NCBI GenBank assembly: GCA_021802045.1
Contig: JAKABB010000012.1
Span: forward strand, 1 to 46,255
DNA: 46,255 bases
Source of the DNA: a bacterium
GTDB taxonomy: Bacteria; Chloroflexota; Dormibacteria; Aeolococcales; Bog-877
Direction: 5' to 3'
Part shown: positions 32,133 to 41,380 of the stretch, piece after piece
Layout: every line of letters begins with the position of its first letter
Position numbering within the stretch: position 1 is the stretch's first letter
Position numbers and translations under genes: made by a program
Notes under the pieces: model-generated
What the model was told of the DNA's origin: nothing
What the model saw: the letters and a program-made list of their open reading frames with translations, nothing else
The model's database searches: none

Positions 32133-32846
32133 TCAGGCCGGATGGGGGGCGCCGCCGGCGGGCGCCGCCCCGGCGACGGGGTCGAAGCGGTAGCCGGCGC
32201 CGCGCAGGGTCGCGATGTGGTCGGGGGCCTCGGCGGCGCGCAGCTTGCGCCGGAGCCGGGCGATGTAGACGTCGACCACGTTGGCGCCGCTGTCGAAGTC
32301 GTAGTCCCAGACGTGCTCCTCGATCTGGGTGCGGCTGAGCACCCGGCGCGGGTTGTGCATCAGGTACTCCAGGACGGCGAACTCCTTGGCCGTCAGGGCG
32401 ACCGGCCGGCCCTGGACCGTGACCTCGCGGGCGGCGGTGTCCAGGCGCATCCCCTGCGCCTCCAGGACGGCGGTCCGGTCGGGGAGGTGCCGGCGGGCCA
32501 GGGCCCGCAGCCGGGCCAGGAGCTCGACGAAGGCGAAGGGCTTGACCAGGTAGTCGTCGGCGCCCGCCTCCAGGCCGCGGACGCGGTCGCCGACCGCGTC
32601 CCGGGCGGTCAGCATCAGGATGGGGGTGCGGACCCGGTGGCGGCGCAGCTCGGCGCAGACCGTGAACCCGTCCATGGGCCCCGGCAGCATCACGTCCAGG
32701 GCGATGACGTCGAAGGCGGTGGCGCGGGCGGCCTCGACCGCCTCCGGGCCGCGCTCCACCCGGTCCACCCCGAACCCCTCCTCCTCCAGCCCGCGCCGGA
32801 GGACCCGGGCCATCCGGTGGTCGTCCTCCACGATGAGCACCCGCAT
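32133..32846 (-). CDS. OmpR/PhoB-type response regulator
   Basis: A 237-residue protein. The receiver has VEDDH (acid pocket, D8/D9), phospho-acceptor D51 in VIALDVMLPGPMDGF, LTARD and the Lys in YLVKPFAF. The DNA-binding winged helix includes ALTAKEFAVLEYLMHNPRRV, TQIEEHVWDYDFDSGANVVD and YIARLRRKLRAAEAP. An extra Pro makes the loop after D51 (LPGPMDG) one residue longer than usual. No histidine kinase gene is adjacent. Being directly upstream on the same strand, it probably controls the redox operon. Confidence 0.94.
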   Translation of the reverse strand: MRVLIVEDDHRMARVLRRGLEEEGFGVDRVERGPEAVEAARATAFDVIALDVMLPGPMDGFTVCAELRRHRVRTPILMLTARDAVGDRVRGLEAGADDYLVKPFAFVELLARLRALARRHLPDRTAVLEAQGMRLDTAAREVTVQGRPVALTAKEFAVLEYLMHNPRRVLSRTQIEEHVWDYDFDSGANVVDVYIARLRRKLRAAEAPDHIATLRGAGYRFDPVAGAAPAGGAPHPA

Positions 32847-32852
32847 GGCCGG

Positions 32853-32858
32853 ATTATC
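32853..32858 (-). promoter_or_regulatory. Candidate -10 element GATAAT, leaderless-type
   Basis: The minus strand reads GATAAT, then CCGGCC, then ATG 32846, again a 6-nt spacing. It lies in the 55-nt gap after moaB. Confidence 0.45.
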
Positions 32859-32901
32859 TGCCCCTGCCCCCGCGACCGGGGGGCGGGGCGGGGCCGCCGC
32901 G

Positions 32902-33477
32902 CTAGCGGTCGCGGCGGAGGCGCTCGTGGGCGGGCACCGTGCTCGCCCGGGGCAGCCCGGCCACCATCTCCAGGGCGTGGGGGAGCGCCGCCCAGACGGC
33001 CTCCAGGCTCTCCTCCACCGCCTTGCGGGCGCCGGGGAGGGCCACGATCAGGGTCTGGCGGCGCACCACCGCCACCTGCCGGGAGAGGAGGGCGTGGGGG
33101 GTGTGCCCCAGTCCCGCCGCCCGCATCGCCTCCCCGAAGCCGGGGACGGGGTAGTCGCCGACCGCCAGCACGGCCTCCGGGGTGCGGTCGCGGGGGTGGA
33201 GGCCGGTCCCGCCGGTGCACAGGACCAGCGCCACCCGGTCGGCGTCGGCCCGCTCCCGCAGCCAGGCCGCCACCCGGTCCGGCTCGTCGGGGAGGCAGGC
33301 CCGGGCCACCACCTCGCCGGGGAGGGCCCGGGCCCGCTCCGCCAGCCAGGGGCCGGTGGTGTCGACGGCGGCGCCGGCCGAGGCCCGGTCGCTGACGGTG
33401 AGCACCGCCACCGGCCAGCGCCCGTCGACGGTCGGGGCCTGGCAGCGGTCGTCCGCGGGGCCGCCGATGGCCGTCAC
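32902..33477 (-). CDS. moaB: MoaB/MogA-type molybdopterin adenylyltransferase family protein
   Basis: A 191-residue protein. VAVLTVSDRASAGAAVDTTG, LVLCTGGTGLHPRDRTPEAV and LLSRQVAVVRRQTLIVALPG match the MoaB/Mog fold: the T-G-G-T-G loop binds the pterin and the D-R-T-P motif is conserved. It acts late in molybdenum cofactor synthesis, activating molybdopterin with AMP if MogA-like. GTG 33477 overlaps the deaminase stop as GTGA. moaC lies some 29 kb away in the same window; other moa genes are not here. Confidence 0.92.
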   Translation of the reverse strand: MTAIGGPADDRCQAPTVDGRWPVAVLTVSDRASAGAAVDTTGPWLAERARALPGEVVARACLPDEPDRVAAWLRERADADRVALVLCTGGTGLHPRDRTPEAVLAVGDYPVPGFGEAMRAAGLGHTPHALLSRQVAVVRRQTLIVALPGARKAVEESLEAVWAALPHALEMVAGLPRASTVPAHERLRRDR

Positions 33478-34010
33478 CCCGGGGGCGGCCCGGGGAGGAG
33501 GTGGCGCCAGAGCCGGTCCGGGTCCACGGCCACCGGCTCGAACGCCTGGAAGTGGGCCCGCAGGGCGGCGTACTGGTGGGCCAGAGCGGGGTCCTGCTCC
33601 TGGGCCGCCGGCTGCCAGTCGTCGACGTAGTGCACCGCCACGATCCCCGCCTGGAGCGCCTCCTTGCAGCAGGTGAAGCAGGGGCCCATGGTGGTGTAGA
33701 GGGTGGCCCCCAGGGTCGACTGCCCGAAGCGGGCGGCGGTCATGAGGGCGTTCTGCTCCGCGTGCACGCAGACGCAGACGTCGTAGGCGCCGCCGGGGGC
33801 GTAGGCCGGGGTGTCGCGCTGGGCGCAGCGGTGGCACCCGCCCTCGGAGCAGTTGGGCATCCCGATGGGGGTGCCGTTGTAGCCGGTGCTGAGCACCCGG
33901 TCCTCGCGGATGATCACCGCCCCCACCCGGCGGCCCAGGCAGTCGGCCCGGGTGCGGGCCGCCAGCGCCAGCAGGACGAAGTACTCCAGCTTCGTCGGCC
34001 GGTCGGTCAC
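33474..34010 (-). CDS. Deoxycytidylate (dCMP) deaminase-like protein
   Basis: A 178-residue zinc deaminase. CVHAEQNALM supplies His and the catalytic Glu, and MGPCFTCCKEAL the two Cys ligands (P-C-x-x-C). The upstream GYNGTPIGMPNCSEGGCHRC matches the nucleotide-binding loop of ComEB-type dCMP deaminases, with extra Cys/His that may hold a second zinc. It should convert dCMP to dUMP for thymidylate synthesis. GTG 34010 has no strong ribosome site. TACGAT on the minus strand (34104-34099) is a possible promoter. It overlaps moaB by 4 nt. Confidence 0.92.
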   Translation of the reverse strand: MTDRPTKLEYFVLLALAARTRADCLGRRVGAVIIREDRVLSTGYNGTPIGMPNCSEGGCHRCAQRDTPAYAPGGAYDVCVCVHAEQNALMTAARFGQSTLGATLYTTMGPCFTCCKEALQAGIVAVHYVDDWQPAAQEQDPALAHQYAALRAHFQAFEPVAVDPDRLWRHLLPGPPPG

Positions 34011-34135
34011 GCCCCGCCCCCGCGCGCGGCCGCCGGCGGCCCCGCCCACCGCCTGCGCTCCCGGCTCACCGCCTTCCCTGGTGCATCGCCGCCGGCCATC
34101 GTACTGCGGGGTGGTGGCGGGGCCGGCCCCGGTCC

Positions 34136-35801
<1,666 letters not shown>

Positions 35802-35812
<11 letters not shown>

Positions 35813-37004
35813 GGGCGCCCAGCCCGCGCCGCGGCGCGCCGACCAGGATCACCATCTTGCCGGCGTGCTCGTTGTTGCGCATGATCTGGTGGGCCCGGGG
35901 GATCTCCTCGAAGGGGAAGACCTCGCCCAGCACCGGCTGGATGAGGTGCTGGATCACTAGCTGGTTGGCCTGGTCGCACTCGTAGGCGTTGGCGAAGTGG
36001 GAGCCGATGATCGACTTCTGCCGCATCCACAGGTAGCGGACGTCGAACTCCAGGTTGTAGCCGGCGGTGGCCCCGCAGATCACCACCTGGCCAAAGCGCG
36101 AGCAGACGAAGACCGAGGTCGGGAAGGTGGCGCTGCCCACGTGCTCGAAGACGATGTCGACGTCGTGGCCCCCGGTCAGCTCCCGGATGCGCTTGCCGAA
36201 GCGGCGCATCTCGCTCATCCGGTGGTGGGCCTGCTCGGGGGTCTCGCCCGGGTGCTTGCGCAGGTCGAACTCGCTGCGGTTGATGACCGCGCTGGCGCCC
36301 AGGGCCCGGCAGAGGGCCGCCTTCTGGTCGGAGGACACCACCGCCAGGGCATGGGCCGAGTAGAGGCGGCAGAGCTGCACCGCCATCGAGCCCAGGCCGC
36401 CCCCGCCGCCCCAGACCAGGACGTGCTGCCCGGCCCGCAGGTGGGCCCGGTCGACCAGCATCCGGTAGGCGGTGAAGTACACCAGCCCGTAGCTGGCGGC
36501 CTCCTCCCAGGTCAGGTGGCGCGGCTTGGCCAGCAGCTGCTGGGACTGCACCCGGCAGAACTGGGCGAAGGAGCCGAAGGAGGTCTCGTAGCCCCAGATC
36601 CTCTGCTCGCTGCAGGCCATGGGGTCCAGGCCGTTGCACTCGGCGCACTCGCCACAGGACTGGTTGCAGTGCAGCACCACCTCGTCGCCGGGCTTCCAGC
36701 GGCGCACGTTGCTGCCCACCTTCCAGACGATGCCGCTGGCGTCGGAGCCGGCGATGTGGTAGGGCTCGCGGTGCATCTTGAAGACCGACACCGGGGTCCC
36801 CAGCGCCGCCCAGACCCCGTTGTAGTTGACCCCCGCGGCCATCACCCGGACGATCGCCTCGTCAGGGCCGGGCTCGGGCACCGGCACCGCCTCCAAGCGC
36901 ATCGCCGTCTCCGGTTCGCCCTCGGTCTCGGGGCGGATGACGAAGGCCCGCATGGTGGCGGGCAGGGCCCCCAGCGCCGGGGGGTCGGTCTTGGTCAGCG
37001 CCAT
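35802..37004 (-). CDS. ccr: Crotonyl-CoA carboxylase/reductase
   Basis: A 400-residue zinc-less medium-chain reductase that makes (2S)-ethylmalonyl-CoA from crotonyl-CoA, CO2 and NADPH. GVNYNGVWAALGTPVS (N62), RIWGYETSFGSFAQF (Y139-E140) and IIGSHFANAYEC (H336) correspond to the CO2-binding Asn, Phe-Glu and His described for Kitasatospora Ccr, with Tyr for Phe. VLVWGGGGGLGSMAVQL is the NADPH loop. ATG 37004 follows GGAGGAGGG. An acrylyl-CoA reductase-like activity is the alternative. The overlap with the mutase gene supports an ethylmalonyl-CoA pathway role. Confidence 0.92.
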
Positions 37005-37106
37005 TGGCACCCTCCTCCGGCGCGGCCCGCACGGCACCGCGCCCGCCTGCTGCGTCCGGGCGCCCACGGCGCTCGGCCCGGCGGCCGCTGGCCAGCCGCC
37101 AAGGGC

Positions 37107-37112
37107 AGGGTA
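37107..37112 (-). promoter_or_regulatory. Candidate -10 element TACCCT upstream of ccr
   Basis: On the minus strand GCTACCCT lies about 100 nt before ATG 37004, just after pckA. The same GCTACCCT octamer precedes pckA. No -35 consensus is visible at either. Confidence 0.4.
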
Positions 37113-37125
37113 GCGCAGGCCGGCC

Positions 37126-38682
37126 TCAGCCGCGGACGGCGGCCACCACCTGCGGGTCCAGCCCGGGGAAGGTCTCCAGGTAGCCGGTCCGCTCCTCGGT
37201 GAGGTGGGCCACCAGCTGCCGGTACTCCTCCGCGCGCCCGGTGCGCTGGTACAGCGAGCGCGGCTGGAGCAGCTCGGGGTCCTCGATCCCCGGCACCCGG
37301 GTCGCCACCTCGTACCCGAAGTCGGGGTCGCGCTCCCAGCCGATGGTGCCCTCGGCGATCGCCCGCACCGCCGCCGAGGAGTCGGCGATCCGCACCTTCT
37401 TGCCGCGCGGGTCGTCGTCCGGGCCGCCCACCCGGCCGGTGTTGAGCAGGTAGACCTCGAACCCCGCCGCCTCGTGGAGCTCGCGGAAGCGGTTCCCCTG
37501 CTGGGCGTGGAGGAGCGGGAAGAAGGGATTGGTCCCCGGGACCCGCAGCGCCTTGCCGGCCTCGGCGGCCCCGCCGGCGCTGGTCCCCCGGGTCTCCCCC
37601 AGCATGAAGTAGGCCGCGGCCTGGGTGGTCGAGAGCCGGGCCACCGCCGGGATGAGGTTGTCGTTGCGGTTGAGGATCAGCAGGGCCTGCACCGGGCCCA
37701 CCTGGCGGGCGTCCCGGGACCAGCCCAGGGCCTCCATCGGGAAGACGGCCCGGCCGTTCTGGGTGTGGCGCTGGTCGAAGAAGTCCACCGGGCCGTCCGC
37801 CTCCTGCTGGGAGACGTTCTCCAGGAAGGCCACCCGCGAGGTGACGGCGCGGTGGATGGTCGGCTCGTCGGCGGGGTCCAGGGCGTAGGTCTTGGCGAAG
37901 CAGCCGTTCTCGGTGCCGTAGACCTTGCCCCCGGGCATCAGGGCCACGAAGTCGTCCTGGACCGGGAGGCTGTCGTTCTGGCGGGTGAAGGTGGTGGTGG
38001 TCTTGCCGGTCCCGGAGAGGCCGACGATGAGCAGGGTCCGCTCGCCCCGCGCGGTGGGGATGACCTTGCAGCCGGCGTGGAGGGCCAGGCCCCCGCGCTG
38101 GTCGACGATGGCGTTCCACATCCGCAGCAGGCCCTTCTTCGACTCGCCGAAGTAGTCGGAGTTGAGCACCCGGGTCAGGCCGTGCTCCAGGTCGACCGTG
38201 ATGCACCGGTCCTGGGGGTAGCCGGGGGCCGCCAGGTTGGGGGTGTCGATCACGGTCACCCGGGGGGTGAAGCCCGGGCCCAGGCCGGGGCCGGGGAAGA
38301 GGAGGTGCTCCTGCATCCCAGCCACGTTGGCGTTGGCGCTGTCGACGATGAGGCGGGCCGGGACCCAGAAGCCGGGGTCGTTGCCGATGTAGCCGTCCAC
38401 CACCAGCAGCTCCCGGTCGCGCAGGTGGGCCTCCTGCAGCTCGGCGATCCGCCGGGCCTCGGCCGGGGCCATCGACTGGGCGCTGTGCCGCTCCGGGTGC
38501 TCGGTGACGATGTAGGTGGAGCCGGTGCTGCGGGCGTCGACCCGGGTCTGGACGTTGTAGTTGTCGTAGACGGTGCGCCGCGCGTTGGGCATGCGGGCCG
38601 TCCACTCCCGCAGCTGCTCGTGCGTCTGTCCGTAGTGCAGGCGCCGTGCCGCGGGCACGGGGGCCCCCTGTTGCTCGCTCAT
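37126..38682 (-). CDS. pckA: Phosphoenolpyruvate carboxykinase, divergent ATP-type
   Basis: A 518-residue enzyme interconverting oxaloacetate and PEP. LIVGLSGTGKTTTTF (P-loop, 221-229) is of the ATP type. H202 in LALHAGCKV, K182-K183 in YFGESKKGLL and D243-D244 in VQDDFVAL fit substrate and metal ligands. The N-terminal T-G-R-S-P-K-D motif of E. coli-type enzymes is missing; the region reads RVDARSTGSTYIVTEHPER. ATG 38682 has GGAGG 5 nt upstream. Next to ccr and the mutase it can channel C4 acids to gluconeogenesis together with glpX. Confidence 0.88.
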   Translation of the reverse strand: MSEQQGAPVPAARRLHYGQTHEQLREWTARMPNARRTVYDNYNVQTRVDARSTGSTYIVTEHPERHSAQSMAPAEARRIAELQEAHLRDRELLVVDGYIGNDPGFWVPARLIVDSANANVAGMQEHLLFPGPGLGPGFTPRVTVIDTPNLAAPGYPQDRCITVDLEHGLTRVLNSDYFGESKKGLLRMWNAIVDQRGGLALHAGCKVIPTARGERTLLIVGLSGTGKTTTTFTRQNDSLPVQDDFVALMPGGKVYGTENGCFAKTYALDPADEPTIHRAVTSRVAFLENVSQQEADGPVDFFDQRHTQNGRAVFPMEALGWSRDARQVGPVQALLILNRNDNLIPAVARLSTTQAAAYFMLGETRGTSAGGAAEAGKALRVPGTNPFFPLLHAQQGNRFRELHEAAGFEVYLLNTGRVGGPDDDPRGKKVRIADSSAAVRAIAEGTIGWERDPDFGYEVATRVPGIEDPELLQPRSLYQRTGRAEEYRQLVAHLTEERTGYLETFPGLDPQVVAAVRG

Positions 38683-38721
38683 CCCAACCTCCAAGCCCAA
38701 CCCTCCGCGCCGGTGCCGGGG

Positions 38722-38727
38722 AGGGTA
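38722..38727 (-). promoter_or_regulatory. Candidate -10 element TACCCT of pckA
   Basis: On the minus strand GCTACCCT lies about 40 nt before ATG 38682, leaving a short leader that carries GGAGG. Confidence 0.5.
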
Positions 38728-38841
38728 GCAGAGGTCCGGGCCGCGGGGGCGCTGGGCGTCGCCGCCCGTCCCCGGCTTGCCTGCGCGGGGCCGGACCCCC
38801 ACCATGGGGTGCGGAGCGGAGGACGCTGGGAGGTGGACGAG

Positions 38842-39321
38842 ATGGCGGGACCGCCGGTCACGGTGCAGGGGCTGATGACCCGGAACGTCATCGCCGTCGC
38901 CCCCGGGACCGAGGTGACCCATTTGGTGGAGCTCCTCCGCCGGCACCACATCACCGGCATGCCGGTGGTGGACGCCCATCACGAGGTGGTGGGGGTGGTG
39001 AGCGAGGTCGACGTCATCGCCCGGCGGGGGCGGCTGGTCTCCGACATCATGAGCGCCGACCCCCGCACCATCGACGAGGACGCGCCCCTGTCCGCGGCCG
39101 CCGCCATCCTCTTCCAGGAGCGGATCCGCCGCCTGCCCGTGCTCCGCCACGGCAAGCTGGTGGGACTGGTCTCACGCACCGACCTGGTCAACTTCTTCGC
39201 CCGCCGCGAGTGGGTCTGCGCCGGGTGCGGGACGACGGAGCGCGGCCTGGAGCCCCCGGCAGCCTGCCCCAACTGCGGCGGGGTCGCCTTCGAGCTGGAG
39301 GACGCGCCCCACGGGATGTAG
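38842..39321 (+). CDS. CBS-domain pair protein with C-terminal zinc ribbon
   Basis: A 159-residue protein. Two CBS motifs: VQGLMTRNVIAVAPGTEVTH to ITGMPVVDAHHEVVGVVSEV, and VSDIMSADPRTIDEDAPLSA to RLPVLRHGKLVGLVSRTDLV. The end, WVCAGCGTTERGLEPPAACPNCGG, holds four Cys (C-x2-C ... C-x2-C), a zinc ribbon. CBS pairs bind adenosine nucleotides, so this may sense energy charge. ATG 38842 follows GGGAGG by 8 nt. It is divergent from pckA and convergent with glpX, so an allosteric or regulatory role in that cluster is possible but unproven. Confidence 0.88.
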   Translation: MAGPPVTVQGLMTRNVIAVAPGTEVTHLVELLRRHHITGMPVVDAHHEVVGVVSEVDVIARRGRLVSDIMSADPRTIDEDAPLSAAAAILFQERIRRLPVLRHGKLVGLVSRTDLVNFFARREWVCAGCGTTERGLEPPAACPNCGGVAFELEDAPHGM

Positions 39322-39332
39322 CCCCGCGGGGA

Positions 39333-40382
39333 TCAGGCGCCGGGGCCCGGCTCCCCCGTGGACCGGAACGGGCTCTGCCGCCGCCGCAGCTGGGGCAGGT
39401 TGTGGACCGAGTCCATCCAGCGCACGGTGCCGCTGTAGGAGCGCATCACCACCGACGAGGTGCGCACCTCGTCGCCCAGGAACCGCACCCCGGCCAGCAT
39501 CTCCCCGTCGGTGATGCCGGTGGCGGCGAAGAAGATGTTGTGCCCCCCGCACAGCTCCTCCAGGGAGAAGACGTGCCGCTCGTCGAAGCCCTCCGCCGCG
39601 ATCACCGCCCGCTCGGCGTCGTCGCGGGGCCAGAGCCGGCACTGCATGTCGCCCCCGATGCAGCGCATGGCGCAGGCGGTCAGCACCGCCTCCGGCGCCC
39701 CACCCACGCCCATCAGGCAGTCGATGCCGCTGCGGTCGGGCAGGGCGGCCATCACCCCCCCGGCGACGTCCCCGTCGGTGATCAGCTTGACGCGCGTCCC
39801 GGCCGCGCGGATGTCGCGGAGCAGCTGCTCGTGCCGGGGCCGGTCGAGGACCACCACCGTGAGGTCCTCCACCGAGCGTCCCTCGGCGGCGGCGATCCGC
39901 TCCAGGTTCTCGCGCACCGGGAGGCGCAGGTCGATGACCCCCCGGGCCCGGGGCCCGACCACCAGCTTCTCCATGTAGGCGCAGTGGGTCTGCAGCAGGG
40001 TGTCGCGCTCCGCCAGGGCCACCGTGGCGATGCCGCCCGGCAGGCCACGGGCCACCAGGCGGGTGCCGTCGATGGGATCGACGGCGACGTCGACCTCGGG
40101 CCGGTTGCCGTTCCCCACCGTCTCGCCGATGTACAGCATCGGCGCCTGGTCCTTCTCCCCCTCACCGATCTTGACGATGCCGGCCATGTCGACGAAGGAG
40201 AGGCTGCGGCGCATGGACTCCACCGCCGCCCCGTCGGCGGCCTCCTTGTCGTCCCGGCCCATCCAGCGGGCCGCCGCCATGGCCGCGCCCTCGGTCACCC
40301 GCACCAGCTCCAGGGCCAGGTTGCGGTCCATCGGGGTCCCGGGGTCACCGGCGCGGGGTGGGGTCGGGTGGGGTGCGCTCAT
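39333..40382 (-). CDS. glpX: Class II fructose-1,6-bisphosphatase
   Basis: A 349-residue protein. MDRNLALELVRVTEGAAMAA, ARWMGRDDKEAADGAAVESM, IVKIGEGEKDQAPMLYIGE (acidic metal ligands), VAVDPIDGTRLVARGLPGGI and GVGGAPEAVLTACAM are diagnostic of GlpX. It dephosphorylates fructose 1,6-bisphosphate in gluconeogenesis. Two starts: ATG 40331, giving the usual MDRNLAL beginning, or ATG 40382, which is 9 nt after TATCCT; I use 40382 because of the promoter spacing, giving a 17-residue Pro-rich extension. It complements pckA nearby. Confidence 0.95.
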   Translation of the reverse strand: MSAPHPTPPRAGDPGTPMDRNLALELVRVTEGAAMAAARWMGRDDKEAADGAAVESMRRSLSFVDMAGIVKIGEGEKDQAPMLYIGETVGNGNRPEVDVAVDPIDGTRLVARGLPGGIATVALAERDTLLQTHCAYMEKLVVGPRARGVIDLRLPVRENLERIAAAEGRSVEDLTVVVLDRPRHEQLLRDIRAAGTRVKLITDGDVAGGVMAALPDRSGIDCLMGVGGAPEAVLTACAMRCIGGDMQCRLWPRDDAERAVIAAEGFDERHVFSLEELCGGHNIFFAATGITDGEMLAGVRFLGDEVRTSSVVMRSYSGTVRWMDSVHNLPQLRRRQSPFRSTGEPGPGA

Positions 40383-40391
40383 GGACCGGTC

Positions 40392-40397
40392 AGGATA
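40392..40397 (-). promoter_or_regulatory. Candidate -10 element TATCCT of glpX
   Basis: On the minus strand TATCCT lies 9 nt before ATG 40382 and 60 nt before the alternative ATG 40331. Confidence 0.45.
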
Positions 40398-40441
40398 CGC
40401 CGGCCCGGCCCGGCCCGGCGCGCTGCGCCGGCGGCGCGGAG

Positions 40442-40447
40442 TACGCT
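40442..40447 (+). promoter_or_regulatory. Candidate -10 element TACGCT, leaderless-type
   Basis: TACGCT is followed by CCACCGC and ATG 40455, a 7-nt spacing. It is divergent from the glpX promoter. Confidence 0.55.
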
Positions 40448-40454
40448 CCACCGC

Positions 40455-40835
40455 ATGGACTCCACCGCGCCGGCGCTGACCCCCACCGCCTTCGCCTACG
40501 ACGAGGCCGGGCGGGCGCTGCGGGTCGAGTGGGGTGACGGCACGGTCCACCGCATCCCCTTCGCCACCCTGCGCCGCGACTGCCCCTGTGCCGCCTGCCG
40601 CGGGGAGATGGGGCGGCCGGGACGCTTCGACGCCGAGCCCCAGCTCCGGCCCGGCGAGGACGAGCTGGCCGACATCCAGCTGGTGGGGCACTACGCGGTC
40701 AGCGTGCTCTGGCAGGACGGCCACTCCACCGGCATCCACACCTTCGAGCGCCTGCGGGCGCTGGGCGAGCGGGTCAGCCCGCCGGCCGCGTCCCCAGCAG
40801 CTCCCGGAGGGTCGCCGCCACCACCGTCGGCTTGA
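40455..40835 (+). CDS. DUF971-family protein
   Basis: A 126-residue protein. RALRVEWGDGTVHRIPFATL, RRDCPCAACRGEMG and VGHYAVSVLWQDGHSTGIHT followed by FERLRALG match DUF971, related to the N-terminal domain of gamma-butyrobetaine hydroxylase. The C-P-C-A-A-C motif may bind zinc or iron-sulfur; such proteins are often linked to FeS cluster assembly, but here no suf or isc gene is near. The Pro/Ala-rich tail overlaps the receiver gene on the other strand by 62 nt. Confidence 0.9.
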   Translation: MDSTAPALTPTAFAYDEAGRALRVEWGDGTVHRIPFATLRRDCPCAACRGEMGRPGRFDAEPQLRPGEDELADIQLVGHYAVSVLWQDGHSTGIHTFERLRALGERVSPPAASPAAPGGSPPPPSA

Positions 40836-41181
40836 ACGGCTTCAGCACCAGGGCCGCGGCCCCCGCCTGACGGGCCCGGGCCTGGGCCGCGCTGTCGCGC
40901 TGCTCGGGCATCAGCACCACCCCGGCCCGCGGGGGCCGGGGGCCCTGCAGGAGCCGAAGGCAGAGCGCGCAGCCGTCCTCCTCCAGGGTGACATCGCACA
41001 GGAGGAGGTCCACGTCACCCGCCGCCACCAGCCGCTCGGCGGCGGCGGCGCTGCGGACCCACGAGACCCGATGGCCCTCCATCCCCAGCTTGAAGTGGAG
41101 GATGCGGCCGATCATCGGCTCATCCTCGGCCAGCACGATGTGGGCGGCGCCCGCCGCCACGGGCCCGTCGGCGTTGACCAT
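40774..41181 (-). CDS. Stand-alone receiver-domain protein
   Basis: A 135-residue single receiver domain. VLAEDEPMIGRILHFKLGME has the acid pair, LLLCDVTLEEDGCALCLRLL the phospho-acceptor Asp, and ALVLKPFKPTVVAATLRELL the Lys. The usual switch Thr/Ser after strand 4 is not seen: VVLMPEQRDSAA has Pro where it should be. No output domain follows, so it would act by protein contacts. ATG 41181 lies 6 nt after TACACT. It is divergent from the SEDS-PBP gene; a link to cell-wall growth is only positional. Confidence 0.88.
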   Translation of the reverse strand: MVNADGPVAAGAAHIVLAEDEPMIGRILHFKLGMEGHRVSWVRSAAAAERLVAAGDVDLLLCDVTLEEDGCALCLRLLQGPRPPRAGVVLMPEQRDSAAQARARQAGAAALVLKPFKPTVVAATLRELLGTRPAG

Positions 41182-41187
41182 GGCCCG

Positions 41188-41193
41188 AGTGTA
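41188..41193 (-). promoter_or_regulatory. Candidate -10 element TACACT, leaderless-type
   Basis: The minus strand reads TACACT, then CGGGCC, then ATG 41181, a 6-nt spacing identical to that at the GNAT gene (14841). Confidence 0.55.
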
Positions 41194-41203
41194 GCCCGGC
41201 CCG

Positions 41204-41225
41204 GCGCGGGGCCCGGGCCCCGCGC
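41204..41225. repeat. Perfect 22-bp GC palindrome between divergent genes
   Basis: Each base from 41204 to 41214 pairs with its mirror in 41215-41225; the centre is GGGCCCGGGCCC-like. It lies 11 nt upstream of the receiver gene's -10 and 89 nt before that of the SEDS-PBP gene. It could be an operator or a cruciform/hairpin. No U-run follows, so a terminator is unlikely. Confidence 0.6.
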
Positions 41226-41313
41226 GAAACGCCCGTCCGGCCGGCGCGTTGCATTCGCAGACGGGACGGTCCCCCGGTCCCCACGACCGGGCTCGAATTC
41301 CGTGCCCCCGGCG

Positions 41314-41319
41314 TACCAT
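41314..41319 (+). promoter_or_regulatory. Candidate -10 element TACCAT of the SEDS-PBP gene
   Basis: TACCAT lies 61 nt before ATG 41381, leaving a leader with AGGA (41373-41376). No clear -35. Confidence 0.4.
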
Positions 41320-41380
41320 CGACATCGGGCGTGGCCGGGCGCGCCCGCCCGCCACCGGTCGCCGACGTTCCCAGGACAAG

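Noticed and set aside
32846..32902. C/G-rich stretch after the regulator start as a terminator
   Set aside because: It has runs of C and G but no clean stem-loop followed by T residues, and the genes on both sides are on the same strand.
41249..41380. N-terminal extension of the SEDS-PBP protein from 41249
   Set aside because: The extra 44 residues are Arg/Pro-rich and include the TACCAT promoter candidate; ATG 41381 has a ribosome site and precedes the first helix appropriately.
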